DNA of 13,892 bases, from assembly GCA_044370695.1 (NCBI GenBank), contig JBILVB010000104.1, positions 1-13,892 of the forward strand, read 5' to 3'. Below the pieces are notes generated by a model, which saw only the letters and a list, made by a program, of their open reading frames with translations, was not told the origin of the DNA and did not search any database. This DNA comes from JBEIFW01 sp044370695. GTDB taxonomy: Bacteria > Actinomycetota > Acidimicrobiia > Acidimicrobiales > Ilumatobacteraceae. Of the stretch, positions 6,748-13,647 are shown piece after piece. A program made the position numbers and the translations under genes. Within the stretch, counting starts at the first letter, position 1, and each line of letters starts with the position of its first letter.

Positions 6748-8037
6748 TTGTCCGACTCCACGCTCGCCCCGTCGCTCGGTACCGTCGCCGAGGACGGCTC
6801 GTACATCCCCCGCCAGATCGTCGCCGACGATCTGGGCATGTCCTTCGCCGAGGCGATCGACGGAACGCTCGTCGACGTGGAGGACGGCCAGATCGTGAAC
6901 GGCCGGGTGGTGAAGATCGACAAGGACGAGGTGCTGCTCGACATCGGCTACAAGTCCGAAGGGGTGATCCCGTCACGCGAGCTGTCCATCCGCAACGACG
7001 TCAACCCGTTCGAGGTCGTGAAGCTCGGTGAGGAACTCGAGGCCCTCGTCCTGCAGAAGGAAGACAAAGAGGGCCGGCTCGTCCTGTCGAAGAAGCGTGC
7101 GCAGTACGAGCGGGCCTGGGGCACGATCGAAAAGAAGAAGGAGAACAACGAAGTCGTCGAAGGTCCGGTGATCGAAGTCGTCAAGGGCGGCCTCATCATC
7201 GACATCGGGCTTCGGGGGTTCCTCCCGGCCTCGCTCGTCGAGTTGCGTCGTGTGCGCGATCTCGCCCCGTACGTGGGCAAGGTCGTGCAGGCCAAGATCA
7301 TCGAGCTGGACAAGAACCGCAACAACGTCGTGCTCTCCCGTCGGGCCTACCTCGAGGAGACCCAGAAAGAAGCGCGCGACGAGTTCCTCGCCAACCTGCG
7401 CCCGGGCGAGGTTCGCCGGGGTGTGGTGTCCTCCGTCGTGTCGTTCGGCGCCTTCGTCGACCTCGGCGGTATGGACGGCCTGATCCACGTGTCGGAGCTC
7501 TCCTGGAAGCACGTCGATCACCCCGGGTCGGTCGTGCAGGTCGGCGACGAGGTCACGGTCCAGGTCCTCGACGTCGATTTCGACCGGGAGCGCATCAGCC
7601 TGTCGCTCAAGGCCACCCAGCAGGATCCGTGGCAGGAGTTCGCCTCGACCCACCGCGTCGGCGAGCTCGTGTACGGCCGGGTCACCAAGCTCGTCCCGTT
7701 CGGCTCCTTCGTCCAGGTGGGCGAGGGCATCGAGGGCCTGGTCCACATCTCGGAGATGTCGGCTCATCACGTCGAGGCACCCGAGCAGGTCGTCACCCCG
7801 GGCGAGGAGCTGTGGGTGAAGATCATCGATCTCGACACGCAACGGCGTCGGATCAGCCTCTCGATCAAGCAGGCTGCCGAGGGTGGCGAAGTCGCCGAGG
7901 AGTACCGCGAGGCGTTCGGCGCCCATGCGTACGACGACCAGGGCAACTACATCGGCGGCGCCGACGACGCCGAGCGTGAAGCCGCCTGGCGCGAGTACTA
8001 CGAGCAGTACGGCGACGGGACCGCGCCCGAGGCCTGA
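6748..8037 (+). CDS. rpsA: 30S ribosomal protein S1
   Basis: S1 sits on the 30S subunit and helps bring mRNA to the ribosome. The 429-residue protein has four S1 (OB-fold) RNA-binding repeats at about 46-116, 134-201, 220-288 and 305-374. Repeat 2 has VIEVVKGGLIIDIGLRGFLP; repeats 3 and 4 share GAFVDLGGMDGLIHVSEL and GSFVQVGEGIEGLVHISEM. The sequence closely follows mycobacterial RpsA throughout and keeps the DDQGNYI element at 396-402. The C-terminal tail after repeat 4 is short and acidic (about 55 residues) compared with the longer charged tail of M. tuberculosis S1. TTG 6748 is chosen because it leaves a normal N-terminal extension. The first ATG in frame (6838, residue 31) would still keep all four repeats, so a start there cannot be excluded. 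The usual actinobacterial neighbour coaE does not follow. Confidence 0.96.
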   Translation: MSDSTLAPSLGTVAEDGSYIPRQIVADDLGMSFAEAIDGTLVDVEDGQIVNGRVVKIDKDEVLLDIGYKSEGVIPSRELSIRNDVNPFEVVKLGEELEALVLQKEDKEGRLVLSKKRAQYERAWGTIEKKKENNEVVEGPVIEVVKGGLIIDIGLRGFLPASLVELRRVRDLAPYVGKVVQAKIIELDKNRNNVVLSRRAYLEETQKEARDEFLANLRPGEVRRGVVSSVVSFGAFVDLGGMDGLIHVSELSWKHVDHPGSVVQVGDEVTVQVLDVDFDRERISLSLKATQQDPWQEFASTHRVGELVYGRVTKLVPFGSFVQVGEGIEGLVHISEMSAHHVEAPEQVVTPGEELWVKIIDLDTQRRRISLSIKQAAEGGEVAEEYREAFGAHAYDDQGNYIGGADDAEREAAWREYYEQYGDGTAPEA

Positions 8038-8042
8038 GTCCC

Positions 8043-8071
8043 TTGGGCCGGTCCGACCGGCCTGCCAGACT
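8043..8071 (+). promoter_or_regulatory. Putative acyl-CoA dehydrogenase promoter with palindromic operator
   Basis: GGCCGGTC (8046-8053), one base C, then GACCGGCC (8055-8062) form a perfect 17-bp palindrome. A possible -35 (TTGGGC, 8043-8048) and an extended -10 (TGC then CAGACT, 8063-8071) flank it with a 17-bp spacer, so a protein bound to the palindrome would block the promoter. TetR-type repressors often control fatty-acid and acyl-CoA genes from such sites. As RNA it can fold into a 6-bp stem with a 5-nt loop and could instead end the rpsA transcript, 9 nt after its stop. The palindrome is certain; its role is inferred. Confidence 0.45.
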
Positions 8072-8097
8072 TACCCGGCGCGTTCGCAGGGGGTCCC

Positions 8098-9318
8098 ATG
8101 ATCGATTTCACGTTCCCACCCGAGGTGGAGGAGATCCGCCGCAAGGTGCGGTCGTTCATGGACGACGTCGTTCGTCCCCGTTGGGCCGAGGTGCCCGACG
8201 GGGACCGGCGCGAGACGGTGCGAGCCATCGTGGAACTCCGCCGGGCCGCACGCGAGGACTGGGGTCTCTGGTTGCCGCACATGCCGCCCGAGTGGGGAGG
8301 CATGGGTCTCGGTCCGACCGCGATGGCGGCGGTGTCGGCGGAGGCCGCCAAGGTGTCGATCGGGCCCTTCGTACTCAACGCGCAGGCACCCGACGAGGGC
8401 AACCAGCACACGCTGTTGCACTGGGGAACGGCCGAGCAGAAGGAGAAGTACCTCCGGCCGCTGTGCGAGGGCACCGCGCGGTCGTGCTTCGCCATGACCG
8501 AGCCGGAGGTGGCCGGCTCGGACCCGACGCTGATCAAGACCTTCGCCTACCCCGACGGTGACGAGTGGGTGATCAACGGGCACAAGTGGTTCATCTCGGG
8601 CGCGCGTGGCGCCAAGTTCGCGCTGCTGATCGCCCGCACCGAAGAAGACCCCGACGTCCCGCAGGCGAGCAACTCGTGCTTCATCGTCGACCTGCCGGCC
8701 GACGGGTGGAACATCGTGCGCGACGTGAAGACGATGTCCGGCTCGCACAACCACTGCGAGATCCGCATCGAGGACCTGCGCGTGCCTGCGGCGAACCTGC
8801 TCGGTGGCCGTGGGCAGGGCCACCTGCTCGGCCAGTACCGACTCGGACCCGCCCGGCTCGCACACTGCATGCGCTGGATCGGTCAGGCGGAGATCGCGCT
8901 CGACATGATGGTGCAGCGAGCGTTGGAGCGCTACAGCCACGGCAGCGTCCTCGCAGAGAAGCAAGGGATCCAGTGGCTCATCGCCGATTCGGCCGTTGAG
9001 CTCTACCAGTGCAAGCTGATGGTGCTGCACTCGGCCTACAAGATCGAGCACGGGATGGACTTCATCGCCGAGGTGTCGATGGCCAAGCATTTCGTTGCGA
9101 ACAGCCTGTGGCGCATCATCGACCGGGCCATCCAGGTGCACGGGGCGCTCGGGTACTCGACCGACACGCCGTTGGCACACATGCTGCAGCAGGCGCGGTG
9201 GTCGCGCTTCGCCGACGGCGCCGACGAGATCCACCAGATGCGGATCGCCCAGCGGACCATCGCCGCGTGGAAGGACACCGGCTCCACGAAGAAAGCGACC
9301 GGGGAGCTCCCGCTGTGA
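8098..9318 (+). CDS. Acyl-CoA dehydrogenase family flavoprotein
   Basis: The family oxidises acyl-CoA thioesters to 2-enoyl-CoA with FAD and passes electrons to ETF. The 406-residue protein covers the full fold: an N-terminal helical domain (about 1-125), a middle beta domain with FAMTEPEVAGSD (131-142), the FAD/substrate signature WVINGHKWFISGA (157-169), and a C-terminal helical bundle with QVHGALGYSTDTPLAHM (346-362). At the place of the C-terminal catalytic Glu of short- and medium-chain enzymes it reads ADGADEIH, giving Asp373. The related DGPDEVH form is usual in the ACAD10/ACAD11-like branch, so this is probably that subgroup and its substrate cannot be named. ATG 8098 has AGGGGG ending 4 nt upstream. 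It lies 60 bp after rpsA behind a palindrome-bearing promoter-like site and 28 bp before the DUF4262 gene. Confidence 0.93.
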   Translation: MIDFTFPPEVEEIRRKVRSFMDDVVRPRWAEVPDGDRRETVRAIVELRRAAREDWGLWLPHMPPEWGGMGLGPTAMAAVSAEAAKVSIGPFVLNAQAPDEGNQHTLLHWGTAEQKEKYLRPLCEGTARSCFAMTEPEVAGSDPTLIKTFAYPDGDEWVINGHKWFISGARGAKFALLIARTEEDPDVPQASNSCFIVDLPADGWNIVRDVKTMSGSHNHCEIRIEDLRVPAANLLGGRGQGHLLGQYRLGPARLAHCMRWIGQAEIALDMMVQRALERYSHGSVLAEKQGIQWLIADSAVELYQCKLMVLHSAYKIEHGMDFIAEVSMAKHFVANSLWRIIDRAIQVHGALGYSTDTPLAHMLQQARWSRFADGADEIHQMRIAQRTIAAWKDTGSTKKATGELPL

Positions 9319-9346
9319 TCCTCACGCGGCCGGCCGGGACACCGTC

Positions 9347-9838
9347 GTGAGCGACGTGTTCCCGGACCGCTCCATGGAGCACCGGGACAAGATCGCCTGG
9401 ATGATCGAGACCGACGGCTGGGCGATCGAACCGGTCGCCGCCCGCCTCGACATGGTCCCGCCTCGACCGCCCTACGCCTACACGATCGGGATCGAGGACG
9501 GCTTCGGCTTTCCCGAGATCGTCGTGTTCGGCCTGAAGCCCGTTGCGGCCAAGGGTCTGATCGGTCTCGTGGTCGACGTGCTGCGCCAGGAGGTCGAGAT
9601 GCCCGTCGGGGAGTTGTTCACCGGGCTGCTCGACCACGATCTGCGCGCCGTGCTCCTGCCGGTCGACCTCGAACGGTACGGCGGGCTGTTCACGACGGCG
9701 GCGAGCTGGTATGGCGGGATCGAGTTCCGCGTCGTGCAGTTCGTGTGGCCGGACCGCAACGGCTGGATGCCGTGGGAATCCGGGTTCGATCGTCAGGTGC
9801 TCGGGGCGCAGCCCGTGATCGGGGACGGCCCGGGCTGA
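9347..9838 (+). CDS. DUF4262 domain-containing protein
   Basis: This 163-residue cytoplasmic protein of unknown function matches the DUF4262 pattern. A conserved core, YAYTIGIEDGFGFPEIVVFG (43-62), is followed by a helical and strand region, then the C-terminal signature QFVWPDRNGWMPWESGFD (131-148). There is no signal peptide, membrane helix or recognised catalytic motif. GTG 9347 is the assigned start; ATG 9374, nine codons later, is possible and neither has a strong Shine-Dalgarno sequence. It follows the acyl-CoA dehydrogenase by 28 bp and is probably on the same transcript, but no functional link to fatty-acid metabolism is evident. Its last 46 bp overlap the end of the convergent flippase gene, so the final residues (after about 148) are encoded opposite another coding sequence. 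Confidence 0.88.
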   Translation: MSDVFPDRSMEHRDKIAWMIETDGWAIEPVAARLDMVPPRPPYAYTIGIEDGFGFPEIVVFGLKPVAAKGLIGLVVDVLRQEVEMPVGELFTGLLDHDLRAVLLPVDLERYGGLFTTAASWYGGIEFRVVQFVWPDRNGWMPWESGFDRQVLGAQPVIGDGPG

Positions 9839-11127
9839 TCGACCTCGGCGGTCACGACCCCGGCGTCGTGTCGCCGCTGGGCTCGCAACAGCACCCCCCA
9901 GGTCGCCACGCTCAACACCGTTTCGCTCACGAGCGTCGCCACCGCCGCGCCCTGCCACCCCCAACGGGGGATGAAGGTCAGGTAGAGGATGAGGCTCAAG
10001 CTCGCGCTGAGGGTTTGCAGGACGGCCCGAAGCGCGAGGCGACCGAGGCCGAGCAGACCGTTCATCGCAAAGGTCCACCCGCTGCGCACCACCACGAACG
10101 CGACGAGCCAGCGAACCATCGTGTCGGTACCAGCGAACTCGTGGCCGAGGACGACGGGCACCGCGGGTGCCGCGATCAGGAGCACGAGACCGGCCGGCAC
10201 GGCATACAGCACCCCGGCGATCGTGAACCGCAGCGCCCGCCGGACGTGTTGACCGGTCGCACGCTCGTCGTGCTCGAGGAAGCGGAGGTAGGAGGACCCG
10301 ACCAAGGCACTCAGTGGGAGCAGGACGATCCCGACGAGCCGGTACGCCGCCGAGTACCGGCCGACGGTCTCCTCCGGCTCCGTGCTGCGCAAGACGACCT
10401 TGTCACCGTCGTTGAAGAGCGCGAAGGCGAGCATCGGACCGACGAAGAACCCGGCCAGGCGAGCATGGCGGACCTCGGGCCGACCCGGCCCGAGCAGGAG
10501 TCCGCTCCGGGCCCGTACGGCGCGATGGAGCCAACCGGCGAACAGTCCGAGCGTCACCCCGTTCGCGATGGCCAGGCTCTCGAGGCTCAGCCGGCCGGTG
10601 AGGGCGAGCACGAGCACCGGCGCGAGCCGTGCGGCGATGCCGACCAATCGGACTTGGGCGGCCGCGATGAACGAGGTCGCGGCCATGTACGTCTGCGTGG
10701 TGATCTCGATCGTGCCGGCGACGAGCATCTCGGACACGGCGAACGCCGCCACGGTCGCCAGGCTGGCGGTGTCGACGACGGCCCCGACCGAGGCGATCGC
10801 GGCGGCGACGAGCACGGTGCCCGTGATCCAACACCAGGTGAGACAGCTCCGCCCGACGCGCTCGGCCGGTTCCCCGTCGCGAACCGAGGCCTGGAGCACG
10901 ACCAGCATCAGCGCGGCATAGGCCAGCGACGTGAACATCCCGAGCACGGCGTAGATGGCGATGTAATCGCCGTACGGCCCGGGTCCGAGGATTCGCCCGA
11001 GGAGCAGGAAGGTGAGCACCCCGGCGACGAGTCGCGAGGCTTCGAGCCCGAGGCCCCACAGCGCGTCGAGCGACACCGCTCGCAGGTTGCGGCGCCGGAG
11101 CGCGGCCACGGTCCACGATCGCGTCAT
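9793..11127 (-). CDS. Polysaccharide flippase (Wzx/MOP superfamily)
   Basis: An integral membrane protein of 444 residues, predicted to move lipid-linked glycan units across the cytoplasmic membrane. It begins with a basic cytoplasmic stretch, then SRLVAGVLTFLLLGRILGPG and PYGDYIAIYAVLG (about 31-63), the typical first-helix pattern of the oligosaccharide flippase family ('lgR.LGp..yG'). Repeated hydrophobic helices, about 12 in all, follow to residue 420. YRLVGIVLLPLSALVGSSYLR marks the second half of the inverted-repeat fold. The tail after 425 is polar. ATG 11127 overlaps the stop of the upstream ligase gene by 4 nt (ATGA), so it is translationally coupled and needs no strong ribosome site. 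The frame continues open further upstream, but that is the ligase gene's shadow. The specific glycan is unknown. Its 3' end overlaps the DUF4262 gene by 46 bp. Confidence 0.88.
   Translation of the reverse strand: MTRSWTVAALRRRNLRAVSLDALWGLGLEASRLVAGVLTFLLLGRILGPGPYGDYIAIYAVLGMFTSLAYAALMLVVLQASVRDGEPAERVGRSCLTWCWITGTVLVAAAIASVGAVVDTASLATVAAFAVSEMLVAGTIEITTQTYMAATSFIAAAQVRLVGIAARLAPVLVLALTGRLSLESLAIANGVTLGLFAGWLHRAVRARSGLLLGPGRPEVRHARLAGFFVGPMLAFALFNDGDKVVLRSTEPEETVGRYSAAYRLVGIVLLPLSALVGSSYLRFLEHDERATGQHVRRALRFTIAGVLYAVPAGLVLLIAAPAVPVVLGHEFAGTDTMVRWLVAFVVVRSGWTFAMNGLLGLGRLALRAVLQTLSASLSLILYLTFIPRWGWQGAAVATLVSETVLSVATWGVLLRAQRRHDAGVVTAEVDQPGPSPITGCAPST
9853..9870. terminator. Candidate hairpin terminator at the convergent junction
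   Basis: CACGAC (9853-9858) and GTCGTG (9865-9870) are a perfect 6-bp stem with a 6-nt loop, beginning 14 nt after the DUF4262 stop. No T-run follows. It lies inside the 3' coding end of the flippase gene on the other strand. It could end the plus-strand transcript, but support is only the symmetry and position. Confidence 0.25.
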
Positions 11128-12404
11128 GCCGTGGTCTCGAGCGAGGGCCGCGCCGGCGTGGACGGCGGTCCGACGAGGACCGCACCGGTGTGCCGGGAGC
11201 GGTCGGCTCCGGCGCGCACGGCGCCGGCGAGCGCCGTGCCCAGTGCGAGGACCATGGCGAGGTGGACCCCTTGGAACACCGCCTCCGAGAGCGAGGAGAC
11301 GGCCAGCGTCGCGAGGTAGACGATGCCGAAGCGAGCCATACCGGTGGCGACGGGAAGAGCCCGCCACGCCGTTCGGGCGACCCAGGCGAGCAGGATCGCG
11401 ACGAGCACGACACCGACGAGGCCGAGCTCGACGGCGACGTTCAGGAGCCCGTTGTGCGCATGCCCGGCGGCGTAGCCGATGCGGTGGAGGGCGAGCCCGA
11501 GGAGGGGGTCGGTCGGCGACGCCCAGAACCCGACCCCCAACCCGGTGATCGGCGCTTCGATCCACGCGTCGAACGCAGCAGCCCAGATGTCGGTCCGGCC
11601 GGTGAGCGTCGGGTCCTTGCCGAACACGGCGGTGAGGGCAGGGAGAAGGACGACGCTCAGGTAGCCGGCGACGGTCAGACCGATGCCGGTGGCCACCGCG
11701 AACAGCGGCCGGCTGCGCGGGTCGCGGAACCGGTCCCAGGCCGCGAGGACGCCCGCGAGGCCGAGTGCGACGGCGCATCCGACGATGGCCGTGGTCGATC
11801 GGCTGCCGACGAGCAGGACGGCGCTGGCCGCGACTCCCGCCCGGCGACGCCAGCCGGGCCGGGCGAGCGTCAGCAGTGCGGACAGGCCGACGATCACGAA
11901 TCCGCCGAGCCCGTTCTTTTCGTAGAACGGGCCGTGCCAGCGCAGGACGTCCCCGGGTAGCGGCACGTCGCGGGGTGCGTCGACGGGGGTAGGGAACCCG
12001 GTCGCGGCCTGGACGAGCACGTAGGCGTAGACGATCTCGACCCCGGCGAGCACGCCGCGTCGGATCGACTCGAGGGGCGCAACGCCGGCGACGGCGACGA
12101 GCGAGACGGTGAGCGGCAGTTCGAGCCCGGCTCGACTCGACCAGGCCCCGGGGTCCCCCGCGAACGAGGACGACACGACGTACCAGGCGAGATAGGCGAC
12201 GCCGGCCACGGGGACCACGACGTGTCCGAGGCGGTCGCGGGGCACGAGGAGGACGAGTCCGAATCCGATCGGAGCGAGCAACCGTGTGGGCCCGGCCGCG
12301 AAGTCGTACGTGTAGGCGGTGGCGACGACGGCGGCGACCCAGACCGTGGTGACGGCAGGTAGGAGCGAGACTCCGGTCCTCGCGGTGCGGGGGATCGAGT
12401 TCAC
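11124..12404 (-). CDS. O-antigen ligase/polymerase family membrane protein (Wzy/WaaL-like)
   Basis: A 426-residue polytopic membrane protein with about 10-12 hydrophobic segments, of the Wzy_C (O-antigen ligase) superfamily. Diagnostic features are WHGPFYEKNGLGGFVIVGLS (156-175), equivalent to the 'kN.lg' element; GRTDIWAAAFDAWIEAPITG (269-288), from the large periplasmic-type loop; and GHAHNGLLNVAVELGLVG (314-331), whose His-Asn pair is conserved in the superfamily. These proteins polymerise lipid-linked repeat units or attach finished glycan to an acceptor; sequence alone rarely tells which. In a monoderm actinobacterium, a polymerase for an extracellular glycan or a glycosyl transfer to a wall component are both possible. 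Start GTG 12404 overlaps the glycosyltransferase stop by 4 nt (GTGA), and its stop overlaps the flippase ATG, making it the coupled middle gene of three. The last 25 residues are polar and Pro-rich. Confidence 0.88.
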   Translation of the reverse strand: MNSIPRTARTGVSLLPAVTTVWVAAVVATAYTYDFAAGPTRLLAPIGFGLVLLVPRDRLGHVVVPVAGVAYLAWYVVSSSFAGDPGAWSSRAGLELPLTVSLVAVAGVAPLESIRRGVLAGVEIVYAYVLVQAATGFPTPVDAPRDVPLPGDVLRWHGPFYEKNGLGGFVIVGLSALLTLARPGWRRRAGVAASAVLLVGSRSTTAIVGCAVALGLAGVLAAWDRFRDPRSRPLFAVATGIGLTVAGYLSVVLLPALTAVFGKDPTLTGRTDIWAAAFDAWIEAPITGLGVGFWASPTDPLLGLALHRIGYAAGHAHNGLLNVAVELGLVGVVLVAILLAWVARTAWRALPVATGMARFGIVYLATLAVSSLSEAVFQGVHLAMVLALGTALAGAVRAGADRSRHTGAVLVGPPSTPARPSLETTA

Positions 12405-13402
12405 GGAGCGATCCGCACCGATGCCGAGCGACGGGCCTCGTGCCAGGCCCGCAGTGCGTTCCGACTCAGCCGTAGTCGGCTACGCGGCCGCCGGAACCAC
12501 ACTGCGGCGTCGAGCACCCCCTGGAGCACGGCGGCGCCGTCCGGACCTGCGCCGGCCGTCGCCATGCCGGCGAGCCCGGCGCCCGTCCGCTCGGCTGCGG
12601 CGAGCAGGACGCGTCGCTCTCGCCGGTCGAACAGCTCGGCACCCTCCTCGAGCAGGAACCGCTCCAGCGTTCGCCGATAGCCGACGCAACCTCGCAACGA
12701 CAGCGTGTTGCGACCGTCGGCGGCGTCGACGAGACCGATCCGGACGGACTCGCCCACGTTGCCGTCGGTCTGGGTGGCGACCGGCTGGTCGTGGTGGACC
12801 ACCGGGCCGAAGCGGGCGGCGCGCAGCAGTAGGCCGGTGTCGTCGCACGGGTCGTCGGCCTCGCGGATACGTGTCGGACCGATCACTGCCGGACGGAACA
12901 GGCACGAACAGAACCAGGTGTAGTCGCCCATCGTGAACAGCTGCCGGATGAACGAGGAGCCCGACTGGACGTCCGGTGGCCGGAACCGAGGCGCAGCCTG
13001 CAGACCGGCGGACTCGAGGACGGTGCCGTCGGCATTGCGCAGGCGGCGAAGCGCCGTGGCGAACGCAGCGCCCGGCACCGAGGCGAGTGCCTCGACGAAC
13101 GGACCAAGGCTGCCGGGGAGCAACTCCTCGTCGTCGAACAGCACGAGGAGGTAGTCGGCGTTCGTGGTTTCGAACGGCCGCGAGATGTTGTGGAAGCGGC
13201 CTCGATTGGCCGCCCATCGTTCGATGCGAACGGCCTCGCCGTGGGCCGCAGCGATAGCCGACGCCGTTCCGTCGGTGGAGCCGTTGTCGTAGACGACGAT
13301 TCGAAGATCGTCGACGTCGGACTGGGCGAGAGCGCTCTCGACGGCCCGGACGGCGCCTGCACAGCGGTTCCACGTCGGGATCGCCACCTCGACCGTCGCC
13401 AT
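12401..13402 (-). CDS. Family 2 glycosyltransferase (GT-A fold)
   Basis: A cytosolic enzyme of 333 residues expected to transfer a sugar from a nucleotide donor onto a growing lipid-linked glycan. VEVAIPTWNRC (4-14) is the first strand of the GT-A fold. VVYDNGSTDGTASAI (36-50) is the nucleotide-binding segment, with Asp39. LVLFDDEELLPGSL (86-99) contains the metal-binding acidic motif (Asp90-Asp91-Glu92). A possible acid/base region lies at EADDPCDDTGLLLRAARFG (181-199), resembling the usual 'ED..l..R....G'. The C-terminal 90 residues are basic and Arg-rich, perhaps for membrane contact. ATG 13402 is chosen because a strong GGAGG lies 8 nt upstream and the conserved domain begins at residue 4; the frame to 13612 has no family sequence. 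It is the first gene of the polysaccharide trio and overlaps the ligase gene by 4 nt. The sugar is not predictable. Confidence 0.92.
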   Translation of the reverse strand: MATVEVAIPTWNRCAGAVRAVESALAQSDVDDLRIVVYDNGSTDGTASAIAAAHGEAVRIERWAANRGRFHNISRPFETTNADYLLVLFDDEELLPGSLGPFVEALASVPGAAFATALRRLRNADGTVLESAGLQAAPRFRPPDVQSGSSFIRQLFTMGDYTWFCSCLFRPAVIGPTRIREADDPCDDTGLLLRAARFGPVVHHDQPVATQTDGNVGESVRIGLVDAADGRNTLSLRGCVGYRRTLERFLLEEGAELFDRRERRVLLAAAERTGAGLAGMATAGAGPDGAAVLQGVLDAAVWFRRPRSRLRLSRNALRAWHEARRSASVRIAP

Positions 13403-13647
13403 CGTCGTCGCCTCCGCCCTCGGGGATCCGTCGAGGGACGATGCAACCAGTCGGGCGCCGGACCGACGAGGGGCATTCAGCCCAGCGGCGTGACGGCAGA
13501 GCCCCCAACCGACCCCGCTCGGCGCACGTTCGAGAGCGAGACGAACGCCCGCCGAAAACGGTTCGGGGGCCGGCGTGGACCGCCGACCCCCATGACCAAC
13601 CGTCTCCGTCATGCCGGGAGCCGCCGGTACGGCGACCCCCGGACCGG
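13403..13647. other. 245-bp gap before the polysaccharide operon
   Basis: No gene is supported here. The region must hold the promoter of the minus-strand trio unless transcription continues from the CoxM-like gene. I see no convincing -35/-10 pair. Two symmetric elements are present: CCGAA (13552-13556) with TTCGG (13562-13566), a 5-bp stem around AACGG, and CGCCG (13622-13626) with CGGCG (13630-13634), a 3-nt loop hairpin starting about 13 nt beyond the CoxM stop, which could be a weak terminator. Neither has a T-run. Confidence 0.4.
13411..13415 (-). promoter_or_regulatory. Shine-Dalgarno sequence of the glycosyltransferase gene
   Basis: GGAGG on the minus strand lies 8 nt before ATG 13402. 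It is a near-ideal site and settles the start at 13402 rather than at in-frame codons up to 13612. Confidence 0.85.

Noticed and set aside
6973..7926. 317-codon antisense frame opposite rpsA
   Set aside because: It is the mirror of the S1 repeats, giving Asp/Leu-rich repetitive text with no family resemblance.
8071..9234. 387-codon antisense frame opposite the acyl-CoA dehydrogenase
   Set aside because: The dehydrogenase is intact and well conserved; the antisense frame is a codon-bias shadow.
9327..9336. CGGCCGGCCG palindrome before the DUF4262 gene
   Set aside because: Ten-base GC palindromes are frequent by chance in this composition, and no promoter elements flank it.
9745..11319. 524-codon plus-strand frame opposite the flippase gene
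   Set aside because: Very hydrophilic, low-complexity product (Glu, Arg, Gly, His). It mirrors a membrane protein, which is the usual artefact.
13403..13612. 70-residue N-terminal extension of the glycosyltransferase
   Set aside because: The extension has no family sequence, and a strong GGAGG lies 8 nt before ATG 13402.
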